Translations under genes and position numbers: made by a program
NCBI RefSeq assembly: GCF_020360975.1
Contig: NW_025408672.1
Span: forward strand, 1 to 64,000
From: Hirsutella rhossiliensis
Lineage: Eukaryota > Ascomycota > Sordariomycetes > Hypocreales > Ophiocordycipitaceae
DNA length: 64,000 nt
Direction of reading: 5' to 3'
Notes under the pieces: generated by a model
What the model was told of the DNA's origin: nothing
What the model saw: the letters and a program-made list of their open reading frames with translations, nothing else
Databases searched by the model: none
Shown: positions 60,095-64,000 of the stretch, piece after piece
Numbering within the stretch: position 1 is the first letter of the stretch
How the letters are laid out: each line of letters begins with the position of its first letter

Positions 60095-61506
60095 CTACGC
60101 GGTTAGCTTAGCGGATATTAAAAAAGTACTATAACTAAAGCGCCCTTTATTAGAAGAAGAGCTATAGTAAGCTATCCTACTATAGTTCTACGACCTACTA
60201 CCGCTCTTTTAAAAGAGTAAAGCTAATAAGTTAAACCCCTATAAGCTAAGTATAGACTACTTAATACCGCTCTATATAGGGGATAATAGTAAGGAGCTTC
60301 CCTTATTATTCGGGCTACTATATAGTATATTATAAGAGGAACTATTAGTATTAAAGAAGACCTTTATAGACCTCCTTAATAAGGGATTTATTAAGGCTAG
60401 CTCCTTTAAGGCGGCGGCTCCGGTCCTATTTATATAGAAGCTAAGGGGAGGACTTTACTTCTATATAAACTACTAAGCGTTAAACGTAATTATACGCCCT
60501 GACTAGTACCCCCTTCCGCTTATAGGAGAGACCCTCTATAACTTAGTAAAGGTAAAGTAGTTTATAAAGCTCGACGTCGTCTAAGCGTTCTATAAGGTAC
60601 GAATAGCGTATAGGGAGGAGTAGAAGATAGCGTTCTATATAAGATATAGCTTATTTAAGTAGATAGTTATCCCCTTTAGCGTAGTAAGTGCCCTAGCTAC
60701 GTTCTAACGTTATATTAACTAGGTACTTAGGGGTTTCCTTAATAAGTTCGCGTTTATATATATAGATAGTATTCTTATCTATTTAAGTAGGAGCTACGAA
60801 GACTATATATAGAAGGTATAGAAGGTGCTAAACCGCTTAGTAGAGCACGGCTTATACTTAGACCTAGATAAATATAAATTTAGCGTTAAGCGCGTTAAAT
60901 ACCTTAGCTTTATTATTATCGTAGGCGTAGGTATATAAGCGGACCTAGCTAAGACTTAAGCTATCTACGACTAAGCGACCCTAATATCGTAACGAGGTAT
61001 ACGGAGCTTCCTTAGCTTTACTAACTACTACTAGGTCTTTATTAAGGAGTTCTTATAGATTATACTACCGCTTAATAAGCTAATAAGGGATAGGGCCCCC
61101 TTCTCTTAAGGACCTATATAAGTAAAGGCGTTCTAAGCCCTTAAGGACTTATTTTTATAGGCCTTAATACTACTATAATAGGACTTTAGTAATCCCTTAA
61201 CTATAGAAGTAAACTATAGCGGCTATATACTTAGGTAAACCCTATCCTAAGAAGTAGAAGGGTAGAGGAGGCTAGTAGCGTTCTACTTACGTAAGCTTAC
61301 TATAGCGGAAAGGAACTACCTAATCTATAATAAGGAGATATTAGCGATTATTAGCTACCTTAAGTAATAATAGGTAGAGCTTTATAGCTATAAGAGCTTT
61401 AAGATCTATATAAACTATAGGAACCTTAAATACTTTATAACTTAATAGTATCTCGCGGTAAGCGCGCTAAGCGGAGTATCTCTTATACTTTTAGTTTTAT
61501 ATTAAA
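60095..61506 (+). pseudogene. G pol continued: RT and RNase H, cut by H
   Basis: This resumes the polyprotein of G broken at 13329. The plus-strand frame gives LLNKGFIKASSFKAAAPVLF, FIKLDVV*AFYKVRI, and the RT catalytic box FIYIDSILIYLS near 60751-60780, then the RNase H region (LTIEVNYSGYILR, YLIYNKEILAII). It stops at 61506, exactly where the LTR of H begins; integrase would lie to the right of H, outside the window. RIP stops throughout. Confidence 0.8.
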
Positions 61507-61728
61507 TGTCACGACCCTGGGCGCCGGCGTAGAGCCGCCAGCGCAGAACCTCACCAGTGTCACGTGCCCAAGCAGCATCACGTGCCCACGCGCGACCTCG
61601 TGTCTATATAAGGGCCCGCTCGGTCGTGTAGTCTAGTCTTCCTTTCTTGCTCCTTAGCTTTGAGTCTTTGTTCATAGTGCCAATACATCTTTATAGCCGT
61701 CAAGGCTCGTATGTGCCTGGCCGTAACA
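61507..61728 (+). repeat. H 5' LTR
   Basis: TGTCACGACCC to GCCGTAACA, 222 bp with intact TG..CA ends. The extent is inferred from the ends and the adjacent primer-binding site, as the 3' LTR is outside the window. Confidence 0.75.
61560..61613 (+). promoter_or_regulatory. H LTR promoter: two E-box repeats and TATA box
   Basis: TCACGTGCCCA occurs at 61560-61570 and 61578-61588, an 18-bp spaced direct repeat containing the palindromic E-box CACGTG, a bHLH site. TATATAAGG follows at 61605-61613. The segment that pairs with the primer-binding site begins about 45 bases further on, close to where transcription would start. Confidence 0.6.
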
Positions 61729-61730
61729 CT

Positions 61731-61740
61731 ACTCAAAGCT
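61731..61740 (+). promoter_or_regulatory. H self-primer binding site
   Basis: ACTCAAAGCT, two bases after the LTR, is the exact reverse complement of AGCTTTGAGT at 61656-61665 in the LTR. This fits priming by the folded-back 5' end of the element's own RNA, as in Tf1. No tRNA-type TGG start is present. Confidence 0.75.
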
Positions 61741-62036
61741 CAATAAGATCGCTTGCCAGCGATTAAGCAAATAGGCACCGAGCTTTCGTCACACGCGCCT
61801 GACGTAAATCCAGCGCATCCGTTCTGACCGTTCCGACCAAGACTCCGACCACCGACCAAGTGATCCTCAAGGCTGAGATCACGTCCGTTCCGACCAAGAC
61901 TACGCGTGTGTAGCCGTCCGACCAACCGTTCCGACCAAGGGATTCGTCCCGTCTGACCTCCGACCGTCCCTGCTCGTGCAGGCATCTGACCGTGATTCCG
62001 CGTGGTATCATTTCCGACACCTATCACCTCGCGACT
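61741..62036 (+). other. H leader with short direct repeats
   Basis: Untranslated leader between primer-binding site and gag. GTTCCGACCAAG occurs three times (61830-61841, 61887-61898, 61928-61939) amid related CCGACC motifs. It might serve in RNA packaging or simply be a low-complexity tract; similar CCGACTAAGACT motifs recur in gag near 62905-62960. Minus-strand open frames here (for example 61740-62099) look like chance. Confidence 0.5.
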
Positions 62037-63208
62037 ATGATATCCGAGGAAGCCCTGCCCTCTGATCAGCCTCGCCGTTCCACCCGGCTTGCTGGCCAAG
62101 CCACTGAATCCGAAATAGTAGCCATGGCTGCCCCGAGCCCCAAGACGCTCTCATCCGCGAGATGAGGAACAGATTGCGGCCTTAACGGCCCGTCTAAATG
62201 AACGCTCTCCGTCTGTTGAATCAAATCGACAGCACCGGGAGCCCTCGACTGCTTTTGCCGGCCCAAATGGCCCGGCCTTCCGACCAACAGGCAAAGCTGC
62301 CTGGCCTGTTTTTGCCCCCTTCCCAGAGGGCAAGAACCCCGAGTACAGCGACGCCGCCAAATCGCGCATCAAGGCCTCCGCGACGTTCTCAGGAAGAAGG
62401 ACGAGTTCCATTCCTTCATCCTGAGCATAAAGAACAAATTTGACGAAGACGTGCGAACCTTCCGGACTGAGAACAGCCGGATGGTCTGTCTGTATAACCT
62501 GCTCGAGGAAAAGCCCGCCGAGCACTTGAAACCCGCTTCTCCTCTGACACTCGACCCTTCTCTGGAGTGGCAGAGATGATCCAAGCCCTCGAGTCCGCCT
62601 ATGGCAATCCGAATGAGCTTTCCGAGGCTCTTGACCGCCTGCAACGCCTCCAGTTTACCGTGAATGGGAAGACCGACATTGTGGACTTCCTTGCGGAATT
62701 TGACTACTTAACTGCGACCGGTCGTGTGCCCGAGGACCAGATGAAGCATACCTTGTGGCAGCACATCCCGGCCAACCTAGATAACAGCCTCTTGACCAAG
62801 ACCCGTGACGAGTCCGTGACCTACGAGGTTTTCTGTGGGTTCATTAAGGACGCTGTCCACTGCCAGAAGAGGAGTATGAGGCAGACACAGGACTCCCGCT
62901 CTTCCGACCGATCTCGCCGCGCGCCGACTAAGACTGCTCCGACTACCGCCAAGACTCCGAACAAGACCGGCTCGACCCTATCACCTCGCGTGATGCTGGC
63001 AGAGCCTTGACCGACGATGAGAAAAGGGTCCATTGGGATAATGGCACCTGCTTTATTTGTGGAAAAACAGGGCACCTCTCTCGCGACTGTCCCGACCGCA
63101 CCCATGCTGTCTCCCGTGTCGCCTCCGTCCCTGTCCTGCCAACGACTCTGATCAAGATTCGGGAAACGAATAGGACCATCACAAGACTCCTTGATGGTCC
63201 CTAAGGTG
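62037..63208 (+). pseudogene. H gag (capsid and nucleocapsid), frameshifted
   Basis: Starts at ATG 62037 (MISEEALPSDQPRRSTRL). The frame changes near 62130-62165, 62375 and 62540-62575, so no single ORF covers it. The pieces make a coherent gag: a helical stretch EEQIAALTARL (about 62168), the capsid region in 62382-62900 (RKKDEFHSFILSIKNKF; MIQALESAYGNPNELSEAL) and a zinc knuckle CFICGKTGHLSRDC at 63049-63090 with all ligands intact. Some breaks could each be explained by one missing base in a short G or C run, so uncorrected Nanopore deletions are as likely as real decay. Confidence 0.78.
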
Positions 63209-64000
63209 TCACAGATAGCGAGTAGGTCTAGCAAGTCATTCACTCTGCCAAGTCAAGTCCAAGTGGATGGTGTGAGCTACCTGCCCGCTCCTCTGTGATA
63301 CCGGAGCCGAAACCCGTTTGCTGGTTAGCCCAACCTTCGCCCAGTCCGCCGCCCAAAGACTCGGAGCCCAGATTAAGGAGCTCCCGAGTCGGATTCCTCC
63401 AAGACTTCCGTGGAAAGCCAGCCGGCTATATCCAGAAACAGCTGGTCGCCACTTTCGTCATCGATGGCCGTTCGTTCGCAAACGAGACATTTGATATAGC
63501 TGAGTGTGGCCATGATATCTTTATCGGTCTTTTCTGGATGCGGGAGAAGCGCCTCCTGCTTGACTGCGCCGCCCGACAGATCATCTGGCCAGATGATCTT
63601 CCTGCCCTCGCCAAGTTCTCCCCGACGATCCAGCTCTCTCGTCAAGCCCCGCTCTCGGGTCGGATCGACCCTAAGATCCAGGCCGACGCTGAGAGGCGGA
63701 ACCGCCTGCTCGAGAAAGAGGAGAAACGCTACCGGATCCTCCACAAGAACTGGCGCCGCTCTGATCAAGCTCCTCCGGCCTCTGTCCCGACCCGTTACCG
63801 ACTCCGTCTCCGTCGTTTCAGTCCAAGTCTCCGTCTGCCAAGAAGTCTGTCCGTTTTCAGCTCACGACCGCCCCTGCTACCGACTTCGTCTCCGTCGCCT
63901 CGGTCCAAGCCTCCGAAGATCAAGCCCTGATTAACGCCCTGGTCTGCCAAGTAGAGTCTCACGAGAGATTCGAACAGTGGAACGAACTCGAACCGTTGAT
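63209..64000 (+). pseudogene. H pol start: aspartic protease, frameshifted, partial
   Basis: The retropepsin active site LLCDTGAET lies at 63288-63314 in frame 3, with an in-frame TGA just upstream, and the rest of the protease is in frame 1 from about 63390: KQLVATFVIDGRSF, CGHDIFIGLFWM, LLLDCAARQIIWPDDLP. This is the usual C-terminal half of gypsy proteases (..HDIF.G..W.....LD...R.I.WP). At least two frameshifts separate the parts, and another precedes the linker at 63870-64000 (ASEDQALINALVCQVESHE). RT would follow beyond the window. Confidence 0.75.

Larger units (their letters stand above)
61507..64000 (+). mobile_element. H: RIP-free chromovirus of the self-priming type (5' part)
   Basis: CpA and TpG return to normal exactly at 61507. 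The segment contains a 222-bp 5' LTR, a self-complementary primer-binding site, a leader, gag with zinc knuckle, and the protease region, and runs off the window. It sits in the RNase H region of G; ATTAAA precedes it, but the TSD cannot be verified. Lack of RIP in a saturated neighbourhood means insertion after RIP last acted on this locus, or that H was a single copy then. Frames are broken by small indels, described under gag and pol. Confidence 0.88.

Noticed and set aside
6056..61506. A regional centromere, since nested RIP-mutated chromoviruses are typical of Neurospora-type centromeres
   Set aside because: The block lies only 6 kb from a telomere, and no centromere-specific feature can be seen in sequence. 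Subtelomeric heterochromatin is the simpler reading.
61740..62644. Minus-strand ORFs across the leader and gag of H
   Set aside because: The plus strand encodes recognisable gag there. The minus frames are chance openings in GC-rich repeats.
62037..63311. Programmed ribosomal frameshifting between gag and pol of H
   Set aside because: Breaks occur in several places inside gag and inside the protease, and some can be repaired by single bases in short runs. Programmed frameshifting would give one site at the gag-pol boundary.
1..64000. CRISPR arrays, bacterial operons, rRNA or tRNA genes
   Set aside because: No spaced direct repeats of that kind, no ribosome-binding sites, and no cloverleaf or rRNA sequence was seen. 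The content is fungal nuclear DNA.

Overview
The window is the end of a chromosome from a filamentous ascomycete (Pezizomycotina; genus not determined). Four things support this: CCCTAA-type telomeric repeats at the left end, a spliced SRPK-like kinase gene with a 59-bp intron typical of fungi, chromovirus-type Ty3/gypsy retrotransposons, and a very strong repeat-induced point mutation (RIP) signature. In most of the window CpA and TpG are nearly absent while CpG, CpC and CpT remain. Retroelement reading frames are full of TAA/TAG codons where CAA, CAG or TGG would be expected.

Layout. Bases 1-48 are not biological: they match an Oxford Nanopore native-barcode adapter. Bases 49-197 are telomere, fused directly to a truncated chromovirus (A1, to 1738). 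RIP-mutated sequence without a recognisable gene follows to about 3330. An unmutated island (about 3530-6055) holds the only convincing host gene, a protein kinase on the minus strand (4391-5904, one intron). AT-rich RIP sequence (6056-6887) leads into a retrotransposon nest that fills the rest of the window.

The nest can be resolved almost to the base from LTR pairs and target-site duplications (TSDs). B1 (starts 6888) holds C (7061-8933) in its LTR and is interrupted by G (starts 10578). G is split by a solo LTR, I (11913-12609), exactly in its zinc knuckle; by D-outer (13330-60094) after its protease; and by H (61507 to the end) after its RNase H. D-outer holds E (13580-20443) in its left LTR, an oppositely oriented copy of itself, D-inner (27485-40037), in its reverse transcriptase gene, and B2 (44966-59746) in its right LTR. 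B2 holds A2 (45356-52321). The deepest chain is B1 > G > D-outer > B2 > A2. B1, G and H run past the right edge.

Function. A, B and E look like chromoviruses (gag with zinc knuckle, protease, reverse transcriptase, integrase, chromodomain-like C-terminus); G looks related but is incomplete. E and H, and less clearly A, B and G, have a primer-binding site complementary to their own LTR, as in the self-priming Tf1/sushi group. A, B and E also appear to carry an extra ORF on the opposite strand between pol and the 3' LTR. D is a 12.55-kb element with LTR ends lacking TG..CA and two extra sense-strand ORFs after pol. All of these are dead through RIP. H is not RIP-mutated, so it probably inserted after RIP last acted here, but its frames are broken by small indels.
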